The notes beneath the pieces were generated by a model that was not told where the DNA came from, searched no databases, and was given only the letters and a program-made list of their open reading frames with translations. The position numbers were made by a program, and so were the translations under genes. A stretch of DNA of 32,943 bases, from the NCBI GenBank assembly GCA_000438015.1, contig FR901547.1, positions 2,456 to 35,398 of the forward strand, given 5' to 3'. The stretch comes from Coraliomargarita sp. CAG:312. GTDB lineage: Bacteria > Verrucomicrobiota > Verrucomicrobiia > Opitutales > Intestinicryptomonadaceae. This document shows, piece after piece, positions 6,440 to 14,702 of the stretch. Position 1 is the stretch's first letter; each line of letters begins with the position of its first letter.

Positions 6440-8665
6440 TCAGGCTTTTTTACCGTCCGGAGATTCCCTGTCGCAGCGCAAAATCAATGTTGAAAGCGGC
6501 GGCAGAACCAACTTTGCAGAAAACGGTTTTCCGAACGCTTCTTTTTCCACCGCATCGACATATCCGCCATTTCCGCTTCCGCCTCCACCATAGCATTTGG
6601 CATCGGTATTTATAACTTCGCGCCACCGCCCAAGCCAAGGCAAACCTATCTCATAAGAGCTCCGCAGCACAGGGGTGAAATTGGAAACGACGGCATAACA
6701 AGTTTTGCCATCGTAGTCATAACGCAAAAACGAAAATACGCTGTTGTCCGAATCGTCGGCGTTGATCCAATCGAATGCGGTCGGATTAAAATCGTTTTTT
6801 GAAAGCATCGCGTCGGCAAGATAAATGCCTGCAACATCTGCCACAACTTGCTGGACCCCTTTGTGGGCGGCATACTTCAAAAGCGACCATTCCAAAGAGC
6901 CGTCGTAGCGCCATTCATGGCCTTGGGCTATTTCATTGCCCATAAAGAGAGTTTTCTTTCCGGGCCACATCCACATATACGCGTAAAGCGCCCTTAAATT
7001 GGCAAGCTTGTCGTCCCAGTATGGATTTCCCATTTTACCGACCATCGGGCTTTTCCCGTGCACAACCTCGTCGTGGGAGTAAACCAACATAAATTTCTCG
7101 GTAAATTGGAACATTGACGGAAACGTCATTTTATTGTGGTGGTATTTCCTGTTAACCGGATCCTCTTTTAGGTAGTCTAAAGTATCGTGCATCCACCCAA
7201 GATTCCACTTGAAATCAAATCCAAGCCCGCCTTCGGAGGTCGGAGCCGTCACTCCGGCAAAAGTCGTGCTTTCTTCGGCTATCATAATAGCCCCCTTGTA
7301 GTCTGAATGCACGACATCGTTTGTATGGCGCAAAAAATCTATCGCCTCCAAATTTTCGCTGCCGCCGTAGCGGTTTGGTATCCAATCCTTGCGCGAAAAA
7401 TTCAAATAAAGCATCGACGCCACTGCGTCTACGCGCAGCCCGTCGATATGAAATCTGTCCAGCCACGCCAATGCGCTTCCCAATAGAAAATTGGAGACCT
7501 CTTTGCGCCCGTAGTTAAAGCAAAGCGTACCCCAGTCTGGATTTGCGCCGAGACGCGGGTCTTGATGCTCATAGAGGCATGAACCGTCGAAGCCTGCAAG
7601 AGCAAAATCATCCCTGGGGAAATGCGCAGGCACCCAATCCATAATAACGCCGATTCCGTTTTGATGAAGGATATCTACCATTTCCATAAACTGTTGAGGA
7701 GTACCGTAGCGGTTCGTAGGCGCATAAAAACCGGTCACTTGATACCCCCAAGACCCTGGGAAAGGATATTCGCTCAGCGGCATAAATTCTACATGCGTAA
7801 AATGCATGCGTTTGCAATATTCCGCCAGTTCTGCACCAATTTCAACATAGGTTAACGGCCTATTTCCCTCTTGTGGCACTGTTTTCCAAGAACCTAAATG
7901 AACCTCGTAAACCGATATTGCCGCTTCGCTCCAGGCGGTATTTTGCCTATTTTTTATCCACAGGGAATCACCCCATTCGTACCCTGACAAATCCCATATT
8001 ATAGAACTGTTGTTTGGCGGAGGTTCAAAACGCACAGCATATGGGTCGGACTTTAAAAATGGAGTGGGATTTTGGGCTCCGAGAATCTCGTATTTATATT
8101 TGTCTCCCGGACGGGCGTTCGGAACAAAAATTTCCCATAATCCGGAATCGCCCAGCGAACGCATTTGATTGTACCGTCCGTCCCAGTTGTTAAAATCTCC
8201 GACAACGCTTACGCGGCGAGCCGTAGGCGCCCACACTGCAAAGCTCACGCCCTTAACCCCGTCAATTTCCCTGATTTGGGATCCCAACTTATTATAGATT
8301 TTACGCTCGTCTCCAAGCCCAAATAGATAAATGTCTTGCCTGCTCAATGTAGGCGCAAAAGCATATGCGTCCTCCTCGACCCGAATTTTCCCGTCATACT
8401 GCCCGACTTTAAATTTATGGCGGAAAACTTTTCGCGCACGCGGAATAAAAATTTCAAAAAACCCCGATTTATCCAAACATTTCATGCGGGATGAAGACCC
8501 GTCGCGCGCATCCACCAAAGAACAAGTTTTGGCGTTTGGCAAATAAGCTCTTGCGACAATGCCTCCCTTGCATTTGTGCATGCCAAGAAAATCGTGGGGA
8601 ACTGCGCAATGGGCAGCTGTTATGCTTTGAAGCTCACTCTGGGAAATTATAGCATTAGATTTCAT
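6440..8665 (-). CDS. glgB: 1,4-alpha-glucan branching enzyme
   Basis: 741 residues, the usual length for GlgB with both N-terminal modules. Residues about 25-115 are the N1 beta-sandwich, about 135-230 the CBM48 module (SFAVWAPTARRVSVVGDFNNWDG), and about 250-620 the GH13 barrel. Conserved GH13 regions are visible: VPAHFP, GLRVDAV with nucleophile Asp413, MIAEEST with acid/base Glu464, and YSHDEVVHGK with the transition-state-stabilising Asp532. The enzyme makes alpha-1,6 branches in glycogen in the cytoplasm. The start overlaps the preceding small gene by 11 nt, so glgB is the last gene of the nfeD-floA run rather than sitting with glgA/glgC. Identification firm. Confidence 0.97.
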   Translation of the reverse strand: MKSNAIISQSELQSITAAHCAVPHDFLGMHKCKGGIVARAYLPNAKTCSLVDARDGSSSRMKCLDKSGFFEIFIPRARKVFRHKFKVGQYDGKIRVEEDAYAFAPTLSRQDIYLFGLGDERKIYNKLGSQIREIDGVKGVSFAVWAPTARRVSVVGDFNNWDGRYNQMRSLGDSGLWEIFVPNARPGDKYKYEILGAQNPTPFLKSDPYAVRFEPPPNNSSIIWDLSGYEWGDSLWIKNRQNTAWSEAAISVYEVHLGSWKTVPQEGNRPLTYVEIGAELAEYCKRMHFTHVEFMPLSEYPFPGSWGYQVTGFYAPTNRYGTPQQFMEMVDILHQNGIGVIMDWVPAHFPRDDFALAGFDGSCLYEHQDPRLGANPDWGTLCFNYGRKEVSNFLLGSALAWLDRFHIDGLRVDAVASMLYLNFSRKDWIPNRYGGSENLEAIDFLRHTNDVVHSDYKGAIMIAEESTTFAGVTAPTSEGGLGFDFKWNLGWMHDTLDYLKEDPVNRKYHHNKMTFPSMFQFTEKFMLVYSHDEVVHGKSPMVGKMGNPYWDDKLANLRALYAYMWMWPGKKTLFMGNEIAQGHEWRYDGSLEWSLLKYAAHKGVQQVVADVAGIYLADAMLSKNDFNPTAFDWINADDSDNSVFSFLRYDYDGKTCYAVVSNFTPVLRSSYEIGLPWLGRWREVINTDAKCYGGGGSGNGGYVDAVEKEAFGKPFSAKLVLPPLSTLILRCDRESPDGKKA

Positions 8666-9410
8666 ATTCTGGTTGCCTACGTAAAGCCAAGGGCGGAGAT
8701 ATTATTTCAGAAGCTACAACCGCATCCCGAAGGCGCAACGAACCGCCCTCTAAAAACGCCGCGCTTGCATTGTGCAATGGTTCTCTTTGCGGCTGCGTTT
8801 GACTGCTTTGCGCATTTAACTCCGCCAAGCGCGCGCAAAGGTTCTCCATGCGCTGTTTTATCTCCTCAATTCTGGCAGTATCGTCCAATCCCGCCTCTTC
8901 CGCTTCCGAAATTGCGTTCTCTGAATCTGCATATTCAAAATCAGGCTCGAAGTTGCGCCACGAAGATTCGCCAGTATTTTCAATCGGAGATTCTTTTTCG
9001 CAACATTCCCCGCCAAAGACTCTCCTTTGAGGCAAGCCTTCTTCCGATCCGGAGTCCCAAGAGCCTGATGGATAATTGCGTCCGTTTTCAGGCTTTCTGG
9101 AATCGTTTTCCCATGAATCGGTAAAATCCCCTATTTCACGGAAAACATCCCCGGTCTCATCCACGGGTTCGATTTCCCCTATGACTTTGCGGGAATCTTC
9201 TGCAGCATGCCCCGGAGAAATTCCGCGTTTCATCTCCTCAACCATCCTTCGGGCGGCTTCGACGTCTTCAGAGCCGCTGGAATCCTGGGTGAATTCTCGG
9301 CTGCCGGGCTCGGAACTTCCTCCGCCCGGTTTCGACTTCGCCAGAAATATGGCCGCATAGACTACGGCGCACACCCCGATGAAAACTATGTCGATAAACG
9401 AATCGAACAT
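8655..9410 (-). CDS. Hypothetical acidic membrane-anchored protein in the floA operon
   Basis: 251 residues, not recognised as a named family. Residues about 5-25 form one transmembrane helix (FIDIVFIGVCAVVYAAIFLA). Residues about 28-170 are a low-complexity, very acidic, Ser/Gly/Glu-rich region expected to be disordered. Residues about 178-202 could form a short coiled coil (RIEEIKQRMENLCARLAEL). The C-terminus holds an ordered-looking motif, AAFLEGGSLRLRDAVVASEI, followed by SPPLALRR. It starts 2 nt after the floA stop and overlaps glgB by 11 nt, so it is co-transcribed with both. A role as partner or adaptor of the flotillin-like protein is an inference from position only. Confidence 0.75.
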   Translation of the reverse strand: MFDSFIDIVFIGVCAVVYAAIFLAKSKPGGGSSEPGSREFTQDSSGSEDVEAARRMVEEMKRGISPGHAAEDSRKVIGEIEPVDETGDVFREIGDFTDSWENDSRKPENGRNYPSGSWDSGSEEGLPQRRVFGGECCEKESPIENTGESSWRNFEPDFEYADSENAISEAEEAGLDDTARIEEIKQRMENLCARLAELNAQSSQTQPQREPLHNASAAFLEGGSLRLRDAVVASEIISPPLALRRQPEYEI

Positions 9411-9412
9411 TA

Positions 9413-10417
9413 CTATTTATCTTTTGGCTTTTCCCCCGAAATGCTTTCGCGCATAGAAGTGTCAGCTTGAATATTTTTAAGGCGGTAATAGTCCATAAAT
9501 CCCATCTTTCCGCTGCGCAAAGATTCCGCAAGAGCAAGCGGAACTTGCGCCTCGGCCTCAACCACTTTAGCCTTCATATCCTCTACTTTAGCCTTCATCT
9601 CCTGCTCCAAAGCGACCGCGGCAGCGCGCCTAATTTCGGCCTGCGCCTGCGCCATATTCTTGTTTGCCATCGCTTGGGCCTCTTGGAGTTTTGCTCCTAC
9701 ATTCTCGCCTACATCCACGTCTGCTATATCTATTGAAAGGATCTCGTATGCGGTTCCTGAGTCCAATCCGCGCTCCAATACAACTTTCGAAATTCTATCG
9801 GGATGTTCCAAAACGAATTTATACGAGTCCGCCGAACCGATTGTCGTGACAATACCCTCGCCTACGCGGGCAATAATCGTCTCTTCCTGGGCTCCTCCGA
9901 CAAACCTCTCGAGATTCGTCCTAACCGTAACCCGGGCGCGAACCTTTACCTGAATGCCGTCTTTTGCAACGCCGTCTATGGATTTCCTGCCGCTGCTTGG
10001 ATTCGGACAATCTATTACTTTGGGATTGATGGATGTCCTTACGGCCTCTCCGACTGTCTTTCCCGTCCCTTTTGTCGCCAAGTCTATCGCGCAAGCCTGC
10101 TTCCACGACAAATCCATGCCCGCCTTATCCGAGGCTATTAGAGCCTGTATCGTTGGGATCAAATGCCCTTCCGCCAGGTAGTGTTCTTCAAGCTGGTTTA
10201 TCGTTAAATCTAAACCTGCTTTTACCGCCATGATTCTTGAGTCTACTATCATGCCGTACGGTACGCCTCTGAGGCGCATTGCTATGAGCGTAAGCATGCT
10301 CACCGGGGCTCCAGCTAAAAGCGCCTTTAGCCATGTGTTGATAAACGATATTATGACGACGAACGCAACTAGCGCTACTACTCCAAGAATTACGGTAATT
10401 ATTGTTCCTATTGGCAT
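9413..10417 (-). CDS. floA: Flotillin-like protein FloA
   Basis: 334 residues, the usual length of bacterial FloA (formerly UPF0365/YqfA). An N-terminal hydrophobic hairpin (about residues 5-40) anchors it in the inner membrane. The SPFH-like region follows, with family text such as RLRGVPYGMIVDSRI, GAQEETIIARVGEGIVTTIG and EILSIDIADVDVGENVGAKL. The C-terminal part (about 240-300) is an Ala/Glu/Lys-rich coiled coil (AQAQAEIRRAAAVALEQEMK) used for oligomerisation. FloA organises functional membrane microdomains. It lies 22 nt after the nfeD stop, the standard NfeD-flotillin pairing, and is followed almost directly by a small acidic membrane protein and glgB. Confidence 0.96.
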   Translation of the reverse strand: MPIGTIITVILGVVALVAFVVIISFINTWLKALLAGAPVSMLTLIAMRLRGVPYGMIVDSRIMAVKAGLDLTINQLEEHYLAEGHLIPTIQALIASDKAGMDLSWKQACAIDLATKGTGKTVGEAVRTSINPKVIDCPNPSSGRKSIDGVAKDGIQVKVRARVTVRTNLERFVGGAQEETIIARVGEGIVTTIGSADSYKFVLEHPDRISKVVLERGLDSGTAYEILSIDIADVDVGENVGAKLQEAQAMANKNMAQAQAEIRRAAAVALEQEMKAKVEDMKAKVVEAEAQVPLALAESLRSGKMGFMDYYRLKNIQADTSMRESISGEKPKDK

Positions 10418-10439
10418 ATGTGTTTTCCTGTTTTTATTT

Positions 10440-10901
10440 TTAAATTTTTTTTACTTTTATGCCGAAGACGTCGGCGCCAACCACTATAACTTCAGTTCCC
10501 TGCTCGATGTGGAGATCCACGGAATTAGCATCGTAAAATTTTTCCCCAATTTGAACTTTACCCGACGGAACAAGCACAGTGGCTGCAACGCCCTTGCACC
10601 CTACGAGCCTTGAAAAATCAGCCGACGGAGCTTTACCGTCCTGCTTTGAATTGAGATAAAATTTTTTCCCGAACGGAGTTTTGGGAATAACATAAAGCCA
10701 AACCAAAAAAGCCGCAATACACAGAGCAATTGAAACAGCTCCAACAATCGACGCAGCCCATATTCCATACTCAGCAAGAGCCATCCATACCGCCCATGCG
10801 CAGCATAAAATGCCTGCAATAGCCCATACCCCGCCGACTAGTACGGTTTCCAAAAACACTAGAGCCGCTCCCAACAGAACCAATAAAATAATTGCACTCA
10901 T
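10440..10901 (-). CDS. NfeD-like membrane protein (short form)
   Basis: 153 residues from ATG 10901. A TTG at 10928 in the same frame would add nine residues of unlikely composition, so ATG is preferred. The first ~80 residues contain three hydrophobic helices (SAIILLVLLGAALVFLETVL, then WAIAGILCCAWAVWMAL, then IALCIAAFLVWLYVI). The last ~60 residues are the NfeD OB-fold (LVGCKGVAATVLVPSGKVQI and EGTEVIVVGADVFGIKV-like text). The ClpP-like protease domain of long NfeD proteins is absent, so this is the short form. Its start of the operon nfeD-floA-acidic protein-glgB fits the known partnership of NfeD with SPFH/flotillin proteins in membrane quality control. Confidence 0.9.
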   Translation of the reverse strand: MSAIILLVLLGAALVFLETVLVGGVWAIAGILCCAWAVWMALAEYGIWAASIVGAVSIALCIAAFLVWLYVIPKTPFGKKFYLNSKQDGKAPSADFSRLVGCKGVAATVLVPSGKVQIGEKFYDANSVDLHIEQGTEVIVVGADVFGIKVKKI

Positions 10902-11026
10902 TTGCTGGAAACTATAGCATTTATACAAAATAATGAAATATTTTTTTTTATTTTATTCCCGTTTTTCAGCCTATAAAAAAGAAAATTTCTTGAAAAAAAG
11001 CAGTGGCGAGAAAATATGCAAACAAT

Positions 11027-11758
11027 ATGAAATTTTCGCGGATTTATAACGTTAGAAGTTCCGAAATAACGCCTGAATATAAGCTGAAAGAATTTTATAT
11101 AGGCATGTATTTCCAAGAATGTTTTGCGGAATATATGGCTTCAAAAGGTCTTGCAGCCTATGACCTTGCAAAAAGCGGACAAACATGGCTGACTTCCGAT
11201 GTTCAAATAGACTACCTCCAAGAAATGCCGTTTTGGCGCGAACCCGTCGAAATGCAAGTGTGGGTTCGACAAATATCCGCCATAAGAATTTACGTAGATT
11301 TTGAAGCTATACATAAATCCTCCGTTATTGCGCGCGGCTCAAGCATTCAGTTAATCGCCGAGAAGTCCACACACCATCCCATAAAGAACGCAACAATCGC
11401 ATCCATTTCTTCCTTATCCTTAATTCATGAATCCGCCCTGCCCGGCGTTGAATTCAAAAAGATAGATCCATTCGGCGGAGAATATTCAAAAACATCGCAA
11501 GTTGTGCGTTATGACGACTTGGACTTTAACATGCATTTAAACAATGTAAAATATGTTCCGCGCGCTTTGGAGTCAATTCCCCAAGAATTTCGCAACAGCC
11601 ACACACTGAAAGAATACCGCATAAAATTCATGCGCGAGACATTTTTTAACAATACTGTATCATCAGAAGCTTTCCGCGACGGCAATAGAATTTTCCACCG
11701 GCTTGCGAGAGTAGAGGACGGAGTTGAGCTGTGCCGGATGGAAAGCTTATGGGAATAA
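11027..11758 (+). CDS. Acyl-ACP thioesterase-like double hotdog protein
   Basis: 243 residues from ATG 11027; a GTG at 11003 would add eight. Two hotdog domains in tandem (residues about 5-125 and 150-243), as in FatA/FatB-type acyl-ACP thioesterases. The second half carries the catalytic pattern D-x-N-x-H-x-N-N (Asp166, Asn168, His170 in DLDFNMHLNNVKY). The first domain opens with a helix region (YFQECFAEYMASKGL) and WLTSDVQIDYL as in the family. The enzyme would release fatty acids from acyl-ACP in the cytoplasm. It stands alone, divergent from nfeD, and lies about 3 kb from an ACP/KAS III cassette with a tRNA between them, so a shared role is not shown. Confidence 0.88.
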   Translation: MKFSRIYNVRSSEITPEYKLKEFYIGMYFQECFAEYMASKGLAAYDLAKSGQTWLTSDVQIDYLQEMPFWREPVEMQVWVRQISAIRIYVDFEAIHKSSVIARGSSIQLIAEKSTHHPIKNATIASISSLSLIHESALPGVEFKKIDPFGGEYSKTSQVVRYDDLDFNMHLNNVKYVPRALESIPQEFRNSHTLKEYRIKFMRETFFNNTVSSEAFRDGNRIFHRLARVEDGVELCRMESLWE

Positions 11759-11762
11759 CATT

Positions 11763-11786
11763 GCCAACATTGGGAGCCTTGTTGGC
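11763..11786 (+). terminator. Hairpin just after the thioesterase stop (terminator-like, no T run)
   Basis: GCCAACA (11763-11769) pairs with TGTTGGC (11780-11786) around a 10-nt loop, four bases after the stop codon. No T tract follows, so it may be a weak or factor-dependent terminator or an mRNA 3'-end stabiliser. Confidence 0.4.
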
Positions 11787-12075
11787 TATCTTGGAATCCG
11801 CCTTCGCCGCAGAATTGTTGGTTAAGGCAGCATAACGCTTTGCAATGCCCGCCGGAACCACGTCAGGGTTGCCATCTGGGCGAATGTTTCCCGCGCCCAA
11901 TTCGCGACTTGCTCGGCGAACAAAATAAAAAACAATTAATGCATTATTCGTCAGAAGAAAAATACTGTCAGTTTCCACTCTTTGCGAGGCACACTATTTT
12001 GCATACACAATAACACGCACTTTGCGGGCGATTTTATAATTCGCCTTTGCCGCGTGTTTTCCGTGCAAGCGGGCC

Positions 12076-12093
12076 CCGCGCCTTGCAAGACGC
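12076..12093. repeat. 18-bp direct repeat, copy 1
   Basis: CCGCGCCTTGCAAGACGC, centred on the palindrome CTTGCAAG. An identical copy lies at 12207-12224. Both lie in non-coding sequence upstream of tRNA-His. Confidence 0.8.
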
Positions 12094-12206
12094 CCGCAAG
12101 CCACAGCAAAAAACCTGCTATTCATGCAAATATTCTACGCAATCCGCGTTTGAGGAACATTTAAATATTTTCCATATCCATATCTGCAAATGCGTTATCC
12201 CCGCCT

Positions 12207-12224
12207 CCGCGCCTTGCAAGACGC
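12207..12224. repeat. 18-bp direct repeat, copy 2
   Basis: Exact second copy of CCGCGCCTTGCAAGACGC, starting 131 bp after the start of copy 1 and lying about 70 bp upstream of the tRNA promoter. Confidence 0.8.
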
Positions 12225-12296
12225 AAGAAAGCTCGGACGAAACCAGAACTTTTCGGAATATTTGAGAAAGAAAAAATAAAAATCTCTAAAAGCGCC

Positions 12297-12325
12297 TTGA
12301 CAAACAGCCCAATAAAGTTTTCTAT
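12297..12325 (+). promoter_or_regulatory. Promoter of tRNA-His
   Basis: TTGACA at 12297-12302, a 17-nt spacer and TTCTAT at 12320-12325 (TATATT at 12323-12328 overlaps it). The tRNA starts about 18 nt downstream. This is the same TTGACA-N17 layout as at 2428 and 4643. Confidence 0.6.
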
Positions 12326-12343
12326 ATTTGACTTTCAAAAATG

Positions 12344-12420
12344 GTGGCAGTAGCTCAGTTGGTTAGAGCACTGGATTGTGGTTCCGGGGGTCGCGCGTTC
12401 GAGCCGCGTTTGCCACCCCA
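12344..12420 (+). tRNA. tRNA-His (anticodon GTG)
   Basis: 77 nt with a full cloverleaf: acceptor GTGGCAG/TTGCCAC, D arm GCTC...GAGC, anticodon stem CTGGA/TCCGG with loop TTGTGGT giving anticodon GTG, T arm GCGCG-TTCGAGC-CGCGT, and an encoded CCA at 12418-12420. The base before the acceptor (12343) is G and the discriminator base is C, the G-1:C73 pair that identifies tRNA-His. The gene has its own promoter and terminator, so it is a single-gene unit. Confidence 0.97.
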
Positions 12421-12432
12421 ATTTAACAAAGG

Positions 12433-12471
12433 CGCGGAGAAGCTAAAAAGCAACTTCTCCGCGTTTTTTTT
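12433..12471 (+). terminator. Rho-independent terminator after tRNA-His
   Basis: Stem CGCGGAGAAG (12433-12442) pairs with CTTCTCCGCG (12454-12463) around an 11-nt loop, followed by eight T residues. It starts 13 nt after the tRNA. The remaining sequence up to 12713 holds no supportable gene. Confidence 0.92.
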
Positions 12472-12713
12472 GCGCCCGTATCATACCCGCAGACTCCTTG
12501 TTCAGATATAAAAAAGTTAAAAAATCAGAAGATTTTTCATATACATACGCCCATTCCCCCAAAATTTCAAAGATTCTTCCAGCAAGCTCCCAAACAGGCC
12601 TTATATACAAAACCCATATGCGCAAGAACCAGTCATACAGCGCAACTTAATAGTTCTGCCCTTTGAAGCCAAATTTTTCGATTCTCAATTTCTGCAAAAT
12701 ACGGAGAGTCTAT

Positions 12714-13670
12714 TCAGATTCCAAAGATTATTTTTTTCGTTTTTGAAACCGCCTTGCCCATAATGCTACTAACTTTATCCGAAGATAATATGCAAGACGA
12801 TAAGATTATCACGGCAAAAATTAATATTATAGGAGAATATCCTATTGTTTTCACAAATAACTTGTTTGCCAAAAGATTAACGTACAAATGAAAAATATAT
12901 ATGTTAAGCGATGCCAATCCTATTTTCGACAACAACGGCAATTTTCTCCCAGGGAAAAGTGCCAGCGCCGCAAAAAGACAAAACATTGCGCATATTATAT
13001 ACGAGATTTCATGTATATAAAAATCCTTTTGAGATTCGTAAATTAATATATTGGATCCATATAATGCAAATATTACAAGTAGCACAGGAATGCAGAGATA
13101 TTTATATTTGAATTTTCTTATCCGCAAAATATCCTCCCATGAAATGAGTGTCCCAATAATGTAATATGGATAAAATTTAAATATCATTGGAATATAAATC
13201 CATTTTACATCCCACGGAACATATGTGTGAACGAGCGAAAAAGCCAACGCGCAAAATAATATTGCAAAAATTATCGGATACCTCGACGCTTTAAATATAG
13301 GCGTTATTAAATACCAGACAATTAGGGCTATAAAATACCATAAAATCCCCGCATTCGGACCGATAATCAAAAATGGCAGGCAAAATTCGTTTTGTCCGTA
13401 CATTAAATAGGCGGAAAATGGAGCATAGAGCAGATTTGAAAACACGTAAAGCGAACATAGCGTGCTCAAATATTTAATATTTACGCTATTGTTATCGCTC
13501 TTCGCTGCAAATCCGGACGCAAACGCAAAAATCGGCATTCCCAAAGGATACAACATACCCACGTACGGCCTAGCTAAAGAGTGGACTGCAAAGACAAATA
13601 ATATCGCCAATCCCTTTAGGTTGTTTAGTAGGAAAAGGTTATCTTTTGAATAAAGTTGGGTCGTCTGCAT
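12714..13670 (-). CDS. Membrane acyltransferase, acyltransferase-3 family
   Basis: 318 residues with about ten hydrophobic helices. The N-terminus has the family signature NNLKGLAILFVFAVHS, where His of the VHS-like motif is the catalytic residue of acyltransferase-3/OafA-type enzymes, and a second family-like segment PLGMPIFAFASGF. Such inner-membrane proteins transfer acetyl or other short acyl groups to sugars of O-antigens, exopolysaccharides and fucose-like residues. It lies just downstream of the KAS III gene: 45 nt after its apparent stop, or only 10 nt if the KAS III frameshift is corrected. It is the last gene of the ACP-KAS III-acyltransferase cassette at the edge of the glycan locus. 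Acceptor sugar unknown; amino-fucose is a reasonable guess from the neighbours. Confidence 0.87.
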   Translation of the reverse strand: MQTTQLYSKDNLFLLNNLKGLAILFVFAVHSLARPYVGMLYPLGMPIFAFASGFAAKSDNNSVNIKYLSTLCSLYVFSNLLYAPFSAYLMYGQNEFCLPFLIIGPNAGILWYFIALIVWYLITPIFKASRYPIIFAILFCALAFSLVHTYVPWDVKWIYIPMIFKFYPYYIIGTLISWEDILRIRKFKYKYLCIPVLLVIFALYGSNILIYESQKDFYIHEISYIICAMFCLFAALALFPGRKLPLLSKIGLASLNIYIFHLYVNLLANKLFVKTIGYSPIILIFAVIILSSCILSSDKVSSIMGKAVSKTKKIIFGI

Positions 13671-13715
13671 TAATCAATATCTATGCGTATTTTTCCAAAA
13701 GCAATGCGCCCCAAG

Positions 13716-14657
13716 TCAAGCCCCCCCAAAAGCGGACATTAACAAATGTCCTGCTTCTCCGCGGCCGCTAGACAAGCATTCATCCAATGCAATCAGAGTG
13801 GAAGCTCCGGCGGTATTGCCGTATTTGTCCAAATTTACAAAAAATTTGTCCATTGGCTCTTCTAGCTTAGCGGCAATCGCTTTTATTATATTTATATTGG
13901 CCTGGTGCAAAATAAACTTTGATACTGAGCTTTTATCTAGTTTATTCTTTTGCAGGCATTCGACTATGACTTCGGCGCCGCGGCTCGTTGCGAACTCATA
14001 CACAGCCCGGCCGTTCATACTAAAAAATGTCTGTTTTATGTCGGAAACAGACTTAAACGGAGTTTCCGAACCTCCGGCTTTCACCGTTATAGTCTCAAAA
14101 CCCCCGCCATCAGTATGAAAAACTCCCTCCTTTATTTGGAGTATCGTATCGGCCTTATCGGCGGATACCAGCGCACATCCGGCGCCGTCTCCGAAGTATG
14201 GGGCAGTAGAAAAATTCTGCATGTCCAAAATCTTAGAATAAGAATCAGCCGCTATCGCCAAAACATATTCTGCCGATCTAGATAGAACTAAAGCCTTTGC
14301 CAATTCCAAAACGCATATGCTCCCAGTGCAAACTGAATTAATATCCAAACAAAATGCGTTCTTAGCGCCTATTTGCTCCGCTACGCGCGCAGCAGTGGCA
14401 GGTATCAACCTATCGGGAGTTGATGTCGCAAGCAGCACGGCGCCTATTTTGCCAACATCAAAATTTTTTAGGCATTTCTTTGCGGCCTCAATCGCCAAAT
14501 ATGAAGTAGGTTTATCTGGCTCGCTCCAATGGCGGCTTTTTATGCCGGTTTTTGCTTCGATAAGCGGAACTACGTTGGGCGGAAACTGGGTAAGCTCCGA
14601 ATTCTCAGTGCATTTATATGGAACATATGATCCGGTCGACAATATAAAAGCGCTCAT
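13716..14657 (-). CDS. Beta-ketoacyl-ACP synthase III (FabH-like), 3' end frameshifted at a G7 tract
   Basis: 313 residues as read, from ATG 14657 (a TTG at 14675 is less likely). It condenses acyl-CoA with malonyl-ACP. The catalytic triad is visible: Cys110 in DINSVCTGSI, His251 in ILHQANI and Asn281 in DKYGNTAGAS. The product ends abruptly at MSAFGGA, whereas FabH proteins end in a (S)FGxGLTWG strand. Adding one G to the seven-G run (plus-strand C7 at 13721-13727) gives FGGGLTWGALLLEKYA and a stop at 13681, so the natural gene probably ends at 13681, 10 nt before the acyltransferase start. Either a sequencing/assembly error or a true slippage site. It lies 45 nt downstream of an ACP gene. 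Probably makes a special acyl-ACP rather than housekeeping fatty acid primers. Confidence 0.9.
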   Translation of the reverse strand: MSAFILSTGSYVPYKCTENSELTQFPPNVVPLIEAKTGIKSRHWSEPDKPTSYLAIEAAKKCLKNFDVGKIGAVLLATSTPDRLIPATAARVAEQIGAKNAFCLDINSVCTGSICVLELAKALVLSRSAEYVLAIAADSYSKILDMQNFSTAPYFGDGAGCALVSADKADTILQIKEGVFHTDGGGFETITVKAGGSETPFKSVSDIKQTFFSMNGRAVYEFATSRGAEVIVECLQKNKLDKSSVSKFILHQANINIIKAIAAKLEEPMDKFFVNLDKYGNTAGASTLIALDECLSSGRGEAGHLLMSAFGGA

Positions 14658-14702
14658 TTCTTTAGAGGTAAGCAAACAACGGTAAAAATGGATGCAATAG
14701 CC

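Larger units (their letters stand above)
11787..12296. other. Gene-poor stretch before tRNA-His
   Basis: No confident gene. An open frame on the minus strand (11646-11978) gives a 110-residue product with coding-like composition in its first 75 residues (for example RELGAGNIRPDGNPDVVPAG), but it overlaps the thioesterase gene antisense and matches no family known to me; it may be a relic. The stretch also contains two copies of an 18-bp near-palindromic repeat, listed separately. Confidence 0.5.

Noticed and set aside
12443..12625. Minus-strand 60-codon open frame next to tRNA-His
   Set aside because: It overlaps the tRNA-His terminator hairpin, has no ribosome binding site and no recognisable family.
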